Below are positions 24,701 to 32,336 of a DNA stretch of 34,433 nucleotides, in pieces (the stretch's first letter is position 1; each line of letters opens with the position of its first letter). Made by a program: the position numbers and the translations under genes. A model generated the notes under the pieces. That model had not been told where the DNA came from and searched no databases. It worked only from the letters and a program-made list of their open reading frames with translations. Source of the stretch: Planctomycetia bacterium (GTDB lineage: Bacteria > Planctomycetota > Planctomycetia > Planctomycetales > Planctomycetaceae); contig JACQFH010000272.1 in assembly GCA_016200145.1 (NCBI GenBank), positions 1-34,433 on the forward strand, written 5' to 3'.

Positions 24701-24859
24701 GCGTGTCAGGTGCTTTGCCAGGAGATTCAAGCACCGCACGTCGTCCTCACCGCTGTCGCGGGCAAAGCACTGGTGGGGACTGAAGATGATCCGGCAGCCA
24801 TCCACCTGCGCCGCGCGGTCTTTGTGCTGAACAGTCAACGAGACCTGAGCCAATTCCAT
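21737..24859 (-). CDS. B12-type radical SAM protein with long C-terminal repeat region, 1040 aa
   Basis: An N-terminal part of about 240 residues has no clear match. A cobalamin-binding-like domain follows (about 250-360: EIVAKLLVARPKVLGLSIHG, IMVLVGGFACYSPDIGLRG, ADYMCVGESD). The radical SAM core (about 405-640) has C419, C424 and C427, that is CX4CX2C rather than the usual CX3CX2C, plus FMFNESDLNGKP, LRFGVDAFSENTLRLQKKGY and VNWVIGVPGETEQDIDEGI. A low-complexity linker (about 690-740) leads to three copies of an NIVxYxGxxYGIPQ motif near residues 760, 826 and 984. The reaction is unknown; such enzymes often methylate or rearrange unactivated carbons. The ATG at 24859 has AAGGAAG upstream. 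The TIR gene lies 125 bases upstream on the same strand. Confidence 0.9.
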   Translation of the reverse strand: MELAQVSLTVQHKDRAAQVDGCRIIFSPHQCFARDSGEDDVRCLNLLAKHLTRESGLAVCIDGRGEFLEYFLNQVPSLRNAISCVIAEKESDAGWADFAGLAVVTPDRIPAGVTTVFLCETLTFPRMRMRKWLPDGLKFIEPDVLQQLGLDQLPARAWSPWARDTIYPIDIPEIEFIPGLDMLLIDCPARNLGLMPNGLGYVDNALKHVEVRHQTLDIDIIIYHRFHIRRLFDEGGKMYLPNGKELPTDPWQAEHYDVWTADITIDFFEAEVREIVAKLLVARPKVLGLSIHGCNERFSKEVVKRVKEAAPEIMVLVGGFACYSPDIGLRGFPLADYMCVGESDLTVGPLVERLARGERPGNVPGVLSKFDDPAVPYVPAPMVHNLDLLEHPHYEWYDLDVYRNYNGYQLTPVIASRGCRWSRCTFCAERFYWRIRSPKAFVDELEWLVDRGCRLFMFNESDLNGKPEIVLEICDEIIRRGLRVKLTGQLRIHKKSDQAFFQKLRKAGFVALRFGVDAFSENTLRLQKKGYTTETVSQNLKDCWEAGIYTEVNWVIGVPGETEQDIDEGIELILANKKYIGRLANINPLILVTGGVYWLQPEEHNIHFRRPKEELYHEFPRALPANSWYSTEPYIDEHVRKARFERIVLELHRRNFDVGSWAARVIEDVHKNRDKARSGPAEEAPDSGTATDEAPATRKLSEGVGGMKPGQAADPKSDATANANSGESSGESTMEFNPDARTAAYVFRAGSSLPEDKVHYFRSYLYVTELNGEMYGIEPAQFEEAFGTGQRQSQMKRLGCIDLRARYRLHSARTKTATPELIDSIGDYNIVQYDGLVYGLPQVSPVNPDDFRRQEAEKIGLSRKRNLVQDSVKQLKRVVRRILNAGRQMFSPGQASTPGAVVASSGLLYPLDVRWGEDNIAAFPGVVTGKTFAETMSLVEKITGERRRRMDCEAAENSQATGASGALPIVEAPAVPQLVGSLEGYNIVEYEGWFYGIPQSLGNMELDKVDVIENPQIIRDLSREVVEGEIREVLRAAVAA

Positions 24860-24984
24860 GATTCACTTCCTTGTGCCGAGGGAACTGATTCCCACTGAAT
24901 TTGGTCGTCCGCCGCGGGCGCGATTCCACTGTCCGTTTGTGAAGCCGGGGCAACCGCGGCACGCTTGCCCGAACCTCCGGCGAT

Positions 24985-25452
24985 CTATGCGAGCTGTTGG
25001 GTCCGGGTGCCGGCCGGCTCTGCTGCGGAGCGGTGCTGCGCAACGGCCCGAAGAATTGCAGCCGCATCCCACTCGACGACGGCGTCAGCCAGACCTCGAA
25101 CTTCTTCCGTCACGCTATCCAATCCCCAGCCGGGCAGCACCAGAATCGGCTTGCCGCGCTGCCGCGACACCTTGATTTCGAAATCCAGCCACTTGCGCGT
25201 CCCGGCCTCGTCCAGCACGCTGGCCAGCAGGATGACGGCATGGACCGGAATAATCTGCGATTCGAGATTGGCGCGGACAATCTGGCCCCCCTTTTCGGTC
25301 CGCGGGTCGAGCGCCGGGTCGTACCACGGAAGACTGAAGTTGCGCCAGTGGCTCAGCCCATGCGCGTTCAGCAGATCAACCGCACGCTTCCAGTCGGCGT
25401 GATACCGCCACGCGTGCGTAATGAACAGATCGACGGTCTTCCCGTGAACCAT
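24985..25452 (-). CDS. TIR-like protein of the Thoeris ThsB / DUF1863 type
   Basis: The 155-residue protein is a stand-alone TIR-like domain. It starts VDLFITHAWRYHADWKRAVDLL, followed by WRNFSLPWYDPALDP, QIIPVHAVILLASVL, KWLDFEIKVSRQRGKPILVL and VEWDAAAILRAV. This order of motifs matches ThsB-like proteins (DUF1863, MTH538 fold), which in the Thoeris system sense phage and make a cyclic ADP-ribose signal from NAD. E92 in WLDFEI occupies the place of the catalytic glutamate of TIR NADases. No ThsA-like effector is recognised in the window, so an anti-phage role is uncertain. I chose the ATG at 25452, which has AAGGGGG upstream; the 100 upstream in-frame codons look non-coding. Confidence 0.82.
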   Translation of the reverse strand: MVHGKTVDLFITHAWRYHADWKRAVDLLNAHGLSHWRNFSLPWYDPALDPRTEKGGQIVRANLESQIIPVHAVILLASVLDEAGTRKWLDFEIKVSRQRGKPILVLPGWGLDSVTEEVRGLADAVVEWDAAAILRAVAQHRSAAEPAGTRTQQLA

Positions 25453-25766
25453 AACGCCCCCTTCCCTGGAACGGTTCATCTGAAAAGCGGCCGGCAGAAT
25501 CCCCCCCCGGCGCGCCGGCGGTCCCGCATTCGCTGCGGAACGAGGCGGCATTCTTTCGGCACTTAAAAAATGTGTCAAGACCAGATTGCCTCTGGGAGCG
25601 TCCCGGCGCGTCATGATCGTGCCCCGGCCGCCCTCATCCAGCGTCGCGCGGGCCACGCCGTTCCATAGGTCGATCCTATGGAAATCATAGAAACATAATA
25701 TTTCACTTATTCGAATTCCGCGGGAATACCAGCAGGCGTATGGTTCATTCACCAGGGAGACTCGCC
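25453..25766. promoter_or_regulatory. divergent intergenic region with a palindrome and an AT-rich promoter-like patch
   Basis: The palindrome has perfect 9-bp arms, TTCCATAGG (25661-25669) and CCTATGGAA (25675-25683), around TCGAT. Directly beside it, 25684-25715 is AT-rich (CATAATATTTCACTTATTCG) in an otherwise GC-rich region. The layout suits an operator next to a promoter, either for the TIR gene (minus strand, starts 208 bases away) or for the broken nuclease gene (plus strand). No -35/-10 pair of good quality could be fixed. Nothing else was seen in this stretch. Confidence 0.5.
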
Positions 25767-25935
25767 ATGCGCTTCATGCCGGTGTTGCTGGGAATCATCA
25801 TCGCCGTCGCCTCTGATCAGCGGGCCTGCCCGCAATGAGATCATTGCCCGCGAGCACAAGCGCGGGCTGTGGCGCGGCAAATTCGTGAACCCCGAAGACT
25901 GGCGCGCCGGGGTGCGCCTGCCGGAGGAACCCTGA
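25767..25935 (+). pseudogene. remnant of a secreted thermonuclease (SNase-like) gene
   Basis: An ATG at 25767, with AGGGAGA upstream, starts a signal-peptide-like sequence (MRFMPVLLGIIIAVAS) that soon stops at 25836-25838. In another frame the same stretch continues as EIIAREHKRGLWRGKFVNPE and then DWRAGVRLPEEP, ending at TGA 25933-25935. The RGLWRGxFVxPxxWR motif is the usual C-terminus of secreted micrococcal-nuclease-like proteins. The whole catalytic core is missing, so an internal deletion with a frame shift has left only both ends. The junction lies near 25812-25820. It should have no nuclease activity. Confidence 0.65.
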
Positions 25936-26213
25936 AGCGCCTGAAAGTGCTCCAACTGCACAGCCGCGTCACGGACGATGCGTGCACTCGTGCATCCGCG
26001 GCCATCCTCGGTCTTCTCGTTTTTTGGGTTCGACAACGTCTGCATGAGACGTGGGTTTCGAAATGGTCTGGCGCACCCGCGCTCACTGTAGTCAGTGCTG
26101 CCTGTCGCTCAATTCGCGGCAAATCCTTGCCGCGCACTGCGAAATGCGAAAAGATGAGTCGCAGGCTGACACGTCATATCCAGTCCAAAATCCGAACTTC
26201 AAAATCCAATTTC
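25936..26213. other. intergenic region before the sigma factor gene
   Basis: No gene was recognised. The frame of the sigma factor is open through it, but the encoded residues do not resemble sigma region 2. A CAAAATCC motif occurs twice shortly before the gene (about 26185 and 26200). The sigma factor promoter should be here but was not identified. Confidence 0.45.
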
Positions 26214-26789
26214 ATGGAAACCACGTCGATCAGCCTGCTCGACCAGCTCCGCGCGGGCGGCAACGACGAGGCTTGGCGGACGTTCGATTCGCTGTACCGC
26301 ACGTGGCTCCGCGGATGGCTGACGCAGCGCCTGATGCAGTCGGCCGATGTCGAAGACGTGCTGCAGAATGTGATGACTGTGCTCCTGCGGGAGCTGCCGG
26401 AATTCCGTCACAACGGGCGGTCGGGGGCCTTCCGGGCCTGGCTGCGGGGGATCGTCGTCAACCGGATTCGCGAATTCGCCCGCCAGTCGCACGGCGGCGG
26501 CCTGGCGGGGGACGACGGCGAGCGCGTGCTGGGCGAGCTGGCCGATGAGCAGAGCCTCTTGAGTCAGCAGTGGGATCGCGAGCACAACGAGCACCTGGTT
26601 TCGCAATTACTCGGCTTGGCGGAACGGGATTTCGGAGCGACGACGGTGCAGGCCTTCCGCGCGACGGTGCTGGAGGGCAAAACCGCCGCGGAAACGGCCG
26701 CGGCTCTGGGGATCTCCGAAGCCTCCGTGTGGGCGGCGAAGTCGCGGGTGCTCAGCCGGCTGCGGCGGGAAGAAAATCTGCTGAAGTAA
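26214..26789 (+). CDS. ECF-like sigma-70 family RNA polymerase sigma factor
   Basis: The 191-residue protein has sigma region 2 (LLDQLRAGGNDEAWRTFDSL, then QSADVEDVLQNVMTVLLRELPEF and GAFRAWLRGIVVNRIREFAR) and region 4 (ATTVQAFRATVLEGKTAAET, AAALGISEASVWAAKSRVLS). It has no region 1 or 3, as in ECF factors. It would direct RNA polymerase to a specific promoter set. The kinase gene starts 58 bases downstream on the same strand; planctomycete ECF factors are often linked to Ser/Thr kinases. I chose the ATG at 26214 (METTSISLL) because homology begins there, although its ribosome-binding site is weak. Confidence 0.92.
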   Translation: METTSISLLDQLRAGGNDEAWRTFDSLYRTWLRGWLTQRLMQSADVEDVLQNVMTVLLRELPEFRHNGRSGAFRAWLRGIVVNRIREFARQSHGGGLAGDDGERVLGELADEQSLLSQQWDREHNEHLVSQLLGLAERDFGATTVQAFRATVLEGKTAAETAAALGISEASVWAAKSRVLSRLRREENLLK

Positions 26790-26847
26790 CCAATTTTCGC
26801 GTCAGGCTGCAGGCACCTCGGCGCCTTGTGTTATCGGGGACATTCTC

Positions 26848-29800
26848 ATGTCAGACCAGATTCCTGATCATCCTGGCGCGGAAAGCCTGCGGGCCTTCGG
26901 CGCGGGGAAACTGGAAGACGACCAGACAATTTCCAATCTGGCCGCCCACCTGGAGACATGCCACGACTGCCGCGTGCAGTTGCAGGACTTTCCGATCGAC
27001 GAGTTCGAAAACCTGATCCGGTCGACAGGCGCCGGCCAATCCGATGCCGGGGTACGGTCCGCATCCGTCACGGGCCAGACGGTCATTCTCCGCGTTTCGC
27101 CGACGATCGAGATTCCGGATCGAATCGGCGACTACCGGATTCTGGGATTTCTGGGGCAGGGAGGGATGGGCGTCGTCTACCTTGCCGAAGATCAGCGGCT
27201 GAAACGGCGCGTCGCGCTCAAGGTCATGAAGCCCGAACTCGCCGCCGATCCCAGGGCCCGGCGTCGATTTCTGCGCGAGGCGCAGTCAGCCGCCGCCATC
27301 GAGCACGACAATCTGGTGACGATTTTCCAGGTGGGAGAAGACGGCGAACTGCCGTTCCTGGCCATGCCCTTGCTCAAAGGCCAGACGCTGGACCAGCGGC
27401 TGAAGACCGGTCCTCCGCTGACGCTCCCGCAGATCGTCCGCATTGGCAGACACGCAGCCGCAGGATTGGCCGCGGCCCACGAGCGCGGCCTGATCCATCG
27501 GGACATCAAACCTGCCAACCTGTGGCTGGAGTCGGAGTACGGCGACCGTGTCAAGATCCTCGATTTCGGCCTCGCGCTTCCGGCCGAGACAGACGGACAC
27601 CTGACTCAGTCGGGGACCGTCGTGGGGACTCCGGCCTACATGGCTCCTGAGCAGGCCCGCGGCGAAGAGGTCGACGCCCGCAGCGATCTATTCAGTCTGG
27701 GGTGCGTTTTGTATCGGCTGTGTACGGGGCACCTGCCTTTCAAGGGGAACACGACGCTGGCGCTGCTGACCTCGCTGGCCGTCGACCAGCCCGATCCACC
27801 GAAGCGGGTGCATGCCGATATTCCGGCAGAACTGTCAGACTTGGTGCTGCGGTTGCTGTCGAAAAACCGCACCGATCGGCCGGCATCGGCCCGGGACGTC
27901 GTCGCGGCGCTCGATGCATGCCAGCTCGCCGACGTCAGTTCCGCCGCCGCAACCGCGACTCCGGTCATCGTGCTTGAAGATGAGGCACGGCCCGACCAGT
28001 TGACGACGCGGATCGCACGTCCCGCGCAGCGTCGTCGACCGCCCTCTGCCGCGGTCCGAATTGCTCTCGCAGCTTGCCTGGCGAGCGGCCTGGCGTTTGG
28101 CGCGTATCAGCTTATCTTTTCAACCGCCGACAGCACTCTGGTCGTGGAAGTGGACGACAACGCGTTTGCCGCTCAATTCACAAACGGCGAACTTCGGCTC
28201 ACGGGCGCCGACGGGAAGCTGCAATATACCATCAAGCCACGAAAAGCAGACGACCTCAAGACGGAAGGCCCGCATCGGTTCCACGTCACGACAGCCGACG
28301 GCCTCGAAGTTGATACCGATGCGCTCACCGTCCGGAAAAACGGCAAGCCCGTGCTCAAGGTTACGCTGAAACAGGTTCTGGACAATCGCGAGTCGCGTGC
28401 GGTGGCGAAGGCAGACAGCTTGAAGGGCGACACTGGCACTGTGGCGCCGCGGCCCGCACAGAAACCAGATCAAGAAAAACCCTTCGTACTCTTGCGCGAC
28501 GGTAAATTGGTGCGAGAGTTCAAGGCGCTGGCCGGGGCGCTGGCCGAGCTCAAGGCGAACGACGAAGTCGTGATCCACGGGAATGGGCCGTTTACGGTTG
28601 GGCCGGTCAAAGTCGAGGGCCGGGGTCTGGTGATCAGGGCCGCGCCAGGCTTCCGGCCCCGGCTGGTGATGTCAGAATCGGTCGCCGACGAATTGACGCC
28701 CAACCCGGCGTGTCTGACGGTTCGGGGAGCTCTGTCGATCGAAGGCTGCGATCTCGTCGGATCAGTCAGAGTGCGATTCTTCGACCTCGGTCAGGGGCCC
28801 TTCAGCCTGCGCCGCTGCCGATTGCTGCGATGTGCCAGCATCGGCGTTGCATTCGACGGAAATGTGCAAATCGAAGATTGCCTGATCCATTGCCATTACG
28901 GACTGGGATTGTTTGCGGGCAATGTCGAGATGACCAACTGTGTTGCCATCAGCGGGCATCAGTTGCTGACCGTCGGCGGCGGTTCCTCAGTGCATTTGCG
29001 CGACAACACGCTGCACGTGATCGGTTCACTGATCACGGTTAATCCGCCAGTTGACGGGAAGCCGGTCGAGATCGAGCTGAAGAATAACGTCGCGGTGGGC
29101 GTTCATTTCGGCAATCCGCCGGCGCTGGTCTCGGTTGCCGATAAAGAGTGGAAGAAGAACGTCCGCTGGAAAGGCCAGGATAATCTTTACGCAGGCCGTT
29201 GGGCGCAGCCCTATCTGCTGCCACCGGACGGAAAGGCCTGGACGCTCGCGCCAGATGAGGCCGAATGGAACAAAATCGTCGATTCCGAACCCGGATTGCG
29301 GAAGGCCGAAAGCGTGGAATTTGCCTGGAACAGACTGGACATGCCGGCCCCTGCGGCCTTCGCGTCGCTGTGCGAGGTGTTGGGCGATGTCCGTCGGAAC
29401 GAAGACCTTGCCGACATTGGACCCGATATGGATCGACTGGGGCCCGGTGAGCCCTGGCTGAAAATGCTGGCGGAGAAGTCGGGAAAGGCGATACCGCAAG
29501 ATGAACTCCGCCCTGAAGCCCAAGAGGGGGGGCCGTTTGTCGTGTTGCAGGACGGAAAGATCGTGCGTCACGTCAACACACTGCAAGAGGCATTCCACGC
29601 CGCGACCGACGGGGACGTGATCGAAATCCGCACCGACGGACCGCGCCCCGCCGCTGACTTGCCTGCCGGCAAACGCGCCATTACGGTTCGCGCCGCGCCG
29701 GGATACCTGCCTGTGCTTACCGGTAATCTCGTAATCGCCGAAAACGGCGAGTTGACGCTGGAGGGGCTGCACATCGACGGCTGGATCGTCCCCGCACCCG

Positions 29801-30387
29801 AGGCGCATGTCAGCCGGATTTCCAATTGTTCGATCGCATGGCTGATCGCCAACACGGACGACGCCCGCCGTTGTCGCATCGTGAACTCCGTCATCAAGAC
29901 GCTGAAGGTCATGCAGAAGGATGGCGGCGAAATGGCGCTGAGCGGCTCGGTGGTGGGCATGTTCGATCTGAATCCGCGGGACGGGACGAGCAAGATCACG
30001 CTGGATCATTGCGCCGTGTGGCATCCCGCTCCGGACTTTGCATTCTCGACATTCGATCCGGTCAACAAAGGGACCACGGAGTTCATCGTCCGTGATTCCC
30101 ACTTCGAGACGGGAAGCGTGCCGTTCGGGGCTGTTCCGATGCGCTGGTCGGGCCAGCGCAACTCCTACCGGTTTGGTGGCTCGTACTGGCAGCACTCCCA
30201 CGGCGGAACGTACGGGCTGGCTGGATGGCGGAAGACGTTTGATTCCGATGAACAGGGATCGATTGTCGGCGATCCCCTGCTCTGCGACCCGGCCCTGTGG
30301 CGGCTCCCGATCGATTCCGGCGCGAACGGCACGGCATCGATTCCAAATCGTCGCGGCGCGAATTTAGCACTGAACACTGAGCGCTGA
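26848..30387 (+). CDS. Ser/Thr kinase with anti-sigma-like zinc finger and two beta-helix-like sensor modules
   Basis: The 1179-residue protein starts with HX3CX2C (H34, C38, C41), the zinc motif of zf-HC2 anti-sigma domains. A kinase domain follows (about 92-370): GQGGMGVVY, K125 in VALKVMK, HRDIKPAN with D219, DFGLAL and GTPAYMAPEQA. A membrane helix lies at about 397-420 (AVRIALAACLASGLAFGAYQ). The outside part has two similar modules, each opening PFVLLRDGKLVREF or PFVVLQDGKIVRHV and reaching VIRAAPGFRP or VRAAPGYLP. Each is followed by a right-handed beta-helix-like series (DCLIHCHYG, EMTNCVAIS; HVSRISNCSIAW, CRIVNSVIKTL). The partner is very likely the sigma factor directly upstream. 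The ligand of the outside part is unknown. The gene converges on the next one with a 15-base gap. Confidence 0.9.
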   Translation: MSDQIPDHPGAESLRAFGAGKLEDDQTISNLAAHLETCHDCRVQLQDFPIDEFENLIRSTGAGQSDAGVRSASVTGQTVILRVSPTIEIPDRIGDYRILGFLGQGGMGVVYLAEDQRLKRRVALKVMKPELAADPRARRRFLREAQSAAAIEHDNLVTIFQVGEDGELPFLAMPLLKGQTLDQRLKTGPPLTLPQIVRIGRHAAAGLAAAHERGLIHRDIKPANLWLESEYGDRVKILDFGLALPAETDGHLTQSGTVVGTPAYMAPEQARGEEVDARSDLFSLGCVLYRLCTGHLPFKGNTTLALLTSLAVDQPDPPKRVHADIPAELSDLVLRLLSKNRTDRPASARDVVAALDACQLADVSSAAATATPVIVLEDEARPDQLTTRIARPAQRRRPPSAAVRIALAACLASGLAFGAYQLIFSTADSTLVVEVDDNAFAAQFTNGELRLTGADGKLQYTIKPRKADDLKTEGPHRFHVTTADGLEVDTDALTVRKNGKPVLKVTLKQVLDNRESRAVAKADSLKGDTGTVAPRPAQKPDQEKPFVLLRDGKLVREFKALAGALAELKANDEVVIHGNGPFTVGPVKVEGRGLVIRAAPGFRPRLVMSESVADELTPNPACLTVRGALSIEGCDLVGSVRVRFFDLGQGPFSLRRCRLLRCASIGVAFDGNVQIEDCLIHCHYGLGLFAGNVEMTNCVAISGHQLLTVGGGSSVHLRDNTLHVIGSLITVNPPVDGKPVEIELKNNVAVGVHFGNPPALVSVADKEWKKNVRWKGQDNLYAGRWAQPYLLPPDGKAWTLAPDEAEWNKIVDSEPGLRKAESVEFAWNRLDMPAPAAFASLCEVLGDVRRNEDLADIGPDMDRLGPGEPWLKMLAEKSGKAIPQDELRPEAQEGGPFVVLQDGKIVRHVNTLQEAFHAATDGDVIEIRTDGPRPAADLPAGKRAITVRAAPGYLPVLTGNLVIAENGELTLEGLHIDGWIVPAPEAHVSRISNCSIAWLIANTDDARRCRIVNSVIKTLKVMQKDGGEMALSGSVVGMFDLNPRDGTSKITLDHCAVWHPAPDFAFSTFDPVNKGTTEFIVRDSHFETGSVPFGAVPMRWSGQRNSYRFGGSYWQHSHGGTYGLAGWRKTFDSDEQGSIVGDPLLCDPALWRLPIDSGANGTASIPNRRGANLALNTER

Positions 30388-30402
30388 GCACCCAGTACTC
30401 AG

Positions 30403-31497
30403 TCACCGCCAGTCGATGACGCGCAGCCGCATGATCGGCGGCGGATGGACTTCTTCGAGGATGGGTGTCGGCTGGGGATTCTCGGCGGCGACCTCGACGG
30501 TGTAGATACCGCTTCTTCCGGCGCGCTGGCCGTCGGCATCGAGATGGGCGGCGCTGTAGGCGATTTTCCGGCTGTCGGGGGACCAGGCAGGGGACAGGTC
30601 GGTGAATTTGCCCGCCGGCACGATCGTTCGCTGTTCTCCATCATCGACGGCGGCCACCTGCAGCGACATGGCCACCCCCTTCTCGATGGTGACGAAAGCG
30701 ACGTTCCGGCCGTCCGGAGAAAAGGTGCAGGTGCCGGTGAGGATGCGCTGCTTTTCTTTCGTCAGCCGTTTGCGCCCGGCCCACGCCCAGTGGTCTTGCC
30801 GGCGCTCGATGCCGATCAGATACAGCCAGCCGTCGTCGCTGACGGCCATCCGTTTTCCATCGGGGGCCCAGGCGTCAATCGCCATCGTGTGGTCTTTTCC
30901 GTCGACGTGATATTTCGGCAAACGGGCTTCGAGGGGCTGCTGCGAGGCGATGTTGAAGATCGTGTTCTGGATTCCCTGCTCGTTATGCCAGGCGATGGCC
31001 ACGTTGGCCGAGTCGGGGGACCAGAGAAAATTGTGAATCTCGCCGCCCCCGATGCGCAACAGCAGCTTGCCGGGGTCTGACCGGTCGATCTGCCGCACGA
31101 AAATCGCCTGGGGCGGAAACGAACCGAGGTGGCCGTCGATCTCGCGGATCACGGCTTTGCCGAAAATGATCCGCGTTGCGTCGGGAGAGAGGCGATCGGA
31201 TTGAATCTGATAGGTTGCATTGAGTTGAAGATCGACGGCCGCAGCGTCAGGCAGTTGTGTGGCCAGCCCCTCTCCGGGAATGATCTTGGCCAGTGCCACG
31301 TCGCGGTGAAAGTAGATCTGCCCCGGCCTCGCCGAGTCGGCAGCGGAAGGGCGCGGAGCGGACGGGGGCATGACAGCCGCCGTTACGTTGGCAACCGGTT
31401 TGCCGTCGGGCTGGCAGCCCCGGATAGCGAACAGGACGCCGACAGCCAGGATCAGGACGGCGAGGCCGACGAAGGTGTTGCGGCGGGTGGAGGACAT
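30403..31497 (-). CDS. membrane-anchored beta-propeller protein (PD40/TolB-like repeats)
   Basis: The 364-residue protein has an N-terminal membrane helix (FVGLAVLILAVGVLFAI, residues about 8-24) and then a mostly beta region. PD40-like units such as LSPDATRIIFG, WSPDSANVAIAW, WAPDGKRMAVSDDG, FSPDGRNVAFVTI and WSPDSRKIAYSAA mark a six- or seven-bladed propeller outside the cytoplasm. No enzyme motif is present; a binding or scaffold role is likely. I chose the ATG at 31497, which has GGAGA upstream; 43 upstream in-frame codons are a shadow. The gene is downstream of the DUF1583 gene on the same strand (62-base gap). It converges on the kinase gene across a short ACTGA-rich stretch. Confidence 0.85.
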   Translation of the reverse strand: MSSTRRNTFVGLAVLILAVGVLFAIRGCQPDGKPVANVTAAVMPPSAPRPSAADSARPGQIYFHRDVALAKIIPGEGLATQLPDAAAVDLQLNATYQIQSDRLSPDATRIIFGKAVIREIDGHLGSFPPQAIFVRQIDRSDPGKLLLRIGGGEIHNFLWSPDSANVAIAWHNEQGIQNTIFNIASQQPLEARLPKYHVDGKDHTMAIDAWAPDGKRMAVSDDGWLYLIGIERRQDHWAWAGRKRLTKEKQRILTGTCTFSPDGRNVAFVTIEKGVAMSLQVAAVDDGEQRTIVPAGKFTDLSPAWSPDSRKIAYSAAHLDADGQRAGRSGIYTVEVAAENPQPTPILEEVHPPPIMRLRVIDWR

Positions 31498-31514
31498 AGT
31501 TTGTCTCCGAGTGG

Positions 31515-31550
31515 CGCCCTGGGCTTTAGGATTGCGCCCCTTTGGGGCTG
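31515..31550. repeat. REP-like element with GCCC-T-GGGC and GCCCC-TTT-GGGGC
   Basis: Two small hairpins lie side by side in the 62-base gap between the DUF1583 and propeller genes: GCCCTGGGC (about 31517-31525) and GCCCCTTTGGGGC (31537-31549). From memory, AGCCCCxxAGGGGCG ... AGCCCAGGGCG pairs recur in planctomycete intergenic DNA. This is a resemblance only and was not searched. Confidence 0.35.
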
Positions 31551-31559
31551 AAAACTGAG

Positions 31560-32336
31560 CTAACGCCGCGACCAGTACCAGTAGCCACCGCCGGCGGCGA
31601 GCAGGCTGACTCCCAGGCCCGCCCACAGTGGCCAGCGAGACGGTCGCGGCGGCAATCGTTCCGGCGCGCCGGCCTCTTCTGTGACGACTTTCACTTCTTT
31701 AATGCGCACGTCGACCAGCGTCGGCGAGCCGCCGTTGTCAGCGGCAAAACGCACCATGTCGATGTCCTCGAATCCGATCTCGGTTTCAAAGATCTCCTGA
31801 AACGCGTCGCTCGATCCTTCAGCGATGCGGTACGAGAGCATGTCGCCGGTCCGCGTCAGCCGCAGTTTGCCGGACGTGCCCTGTGTCTTGAGGGCCTGGC
31901 CACCCTGGTGGACGCGCTTGCCGCCGTCCGGCGTCGTGGCCCGGTGCGATGAGAAGATCTGATCGCCACCTTTGCGGACCGCTCGCCAGATCGTGGCCGC
32001 CTCTTTGGTATACGACACCATCGTCACGTAAATGCTGACGCCAGCCCCGTTGCCGCCGACCGGTTCGGCGACCTGCAGCAGCTCGAATTCCATCGTGATT
32101 TCGAAGTCCCCCTTGAGCCCCGATCGGAGGGCCAGCCCCACGGCGGGCCTCATGCCGTGCTCTTCAGTGAGCGTGATCCGCAATCCCTGGCTGTCGGAGG
32201 TGATTGAACCGGAGGCATTCGGCCCCGTCGGGCGGAACAGCGACGGGTTGTAGGGAGATCCGCGAAAATCCTGGCCGATCTCGTCGGCGCAGGCCTGGGC
32301 CACCAGTGCCACGATCAGCAGGATTCCGGCGGGCAT
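31560..32336 (-). CDS. DUF1583-type secreted or membrane-anchored protein
   Basis: The 258-residue protein has a signal peptide (MPAGILLIVALVAQACADE), a jelly-roll-like domain and a C-terminal membrane anchor (WPLWAGLGVSLLAAGGGYWYW). The domain begins DFRGSPYNPSLFRPTG and contains GDFEITMEFELLQV, LRLTRTGDMLSYRIAEG and FEDIDMVRFAADNG, which fits the planctomycete DUF1583 family. The function is unknown. A related domain is encoded at 33559. I chose the ATG at 32336; 34 upstream in-frame codons do not look coding. The 180-base gap to the upstream DUF1559 gene holds nothing obvious. Confidence 0.85.
   Translation of the reverse strand: MPAGILLIVALVAQACADEIGQDFRGSPYNPSLFRPTGPNASGSITSDSQGLRITLTEEHGMRPAVGLALRSGLKGDFEITMEFELLQVAEPVGGNGAGVSIYVTMVSYTKEAATIWRAVRKGGDQIFSSHRATTPDGGKRVHQGGQALKTQGTSGKLRLTRTGDMLSYRIAEGSSDAFQEIFETEIGFEDIDMVRFAADNGGSPTLVDVRIKEVKVVTEEAGAPERLPPRPSRWPLWAGLGVSLLAAGGGYWYWSRR

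Noticed and set aside
25453-25752. 100-residue N-terminal extension of the TIR protein
   Set aside because: The residues do not fit the family, a strong ribosome-binding site precedes the ATG at 25452, and the TIR fold starts right after it.
25841-26137. Small minus-strand gene upstream of the sigma factor
   Set aside because: No ribosome-binding site and arginine-rich shadow composition; the plus-strand nuclease remnant explains part of the stretch.
30360-30402. ACTGA-rich stretch as an attachment site
   Set aside because: Short low-complexity repeat (CACTGAACACTGAGCGCTGA) with no integrase, tRNA or second copy in the window.
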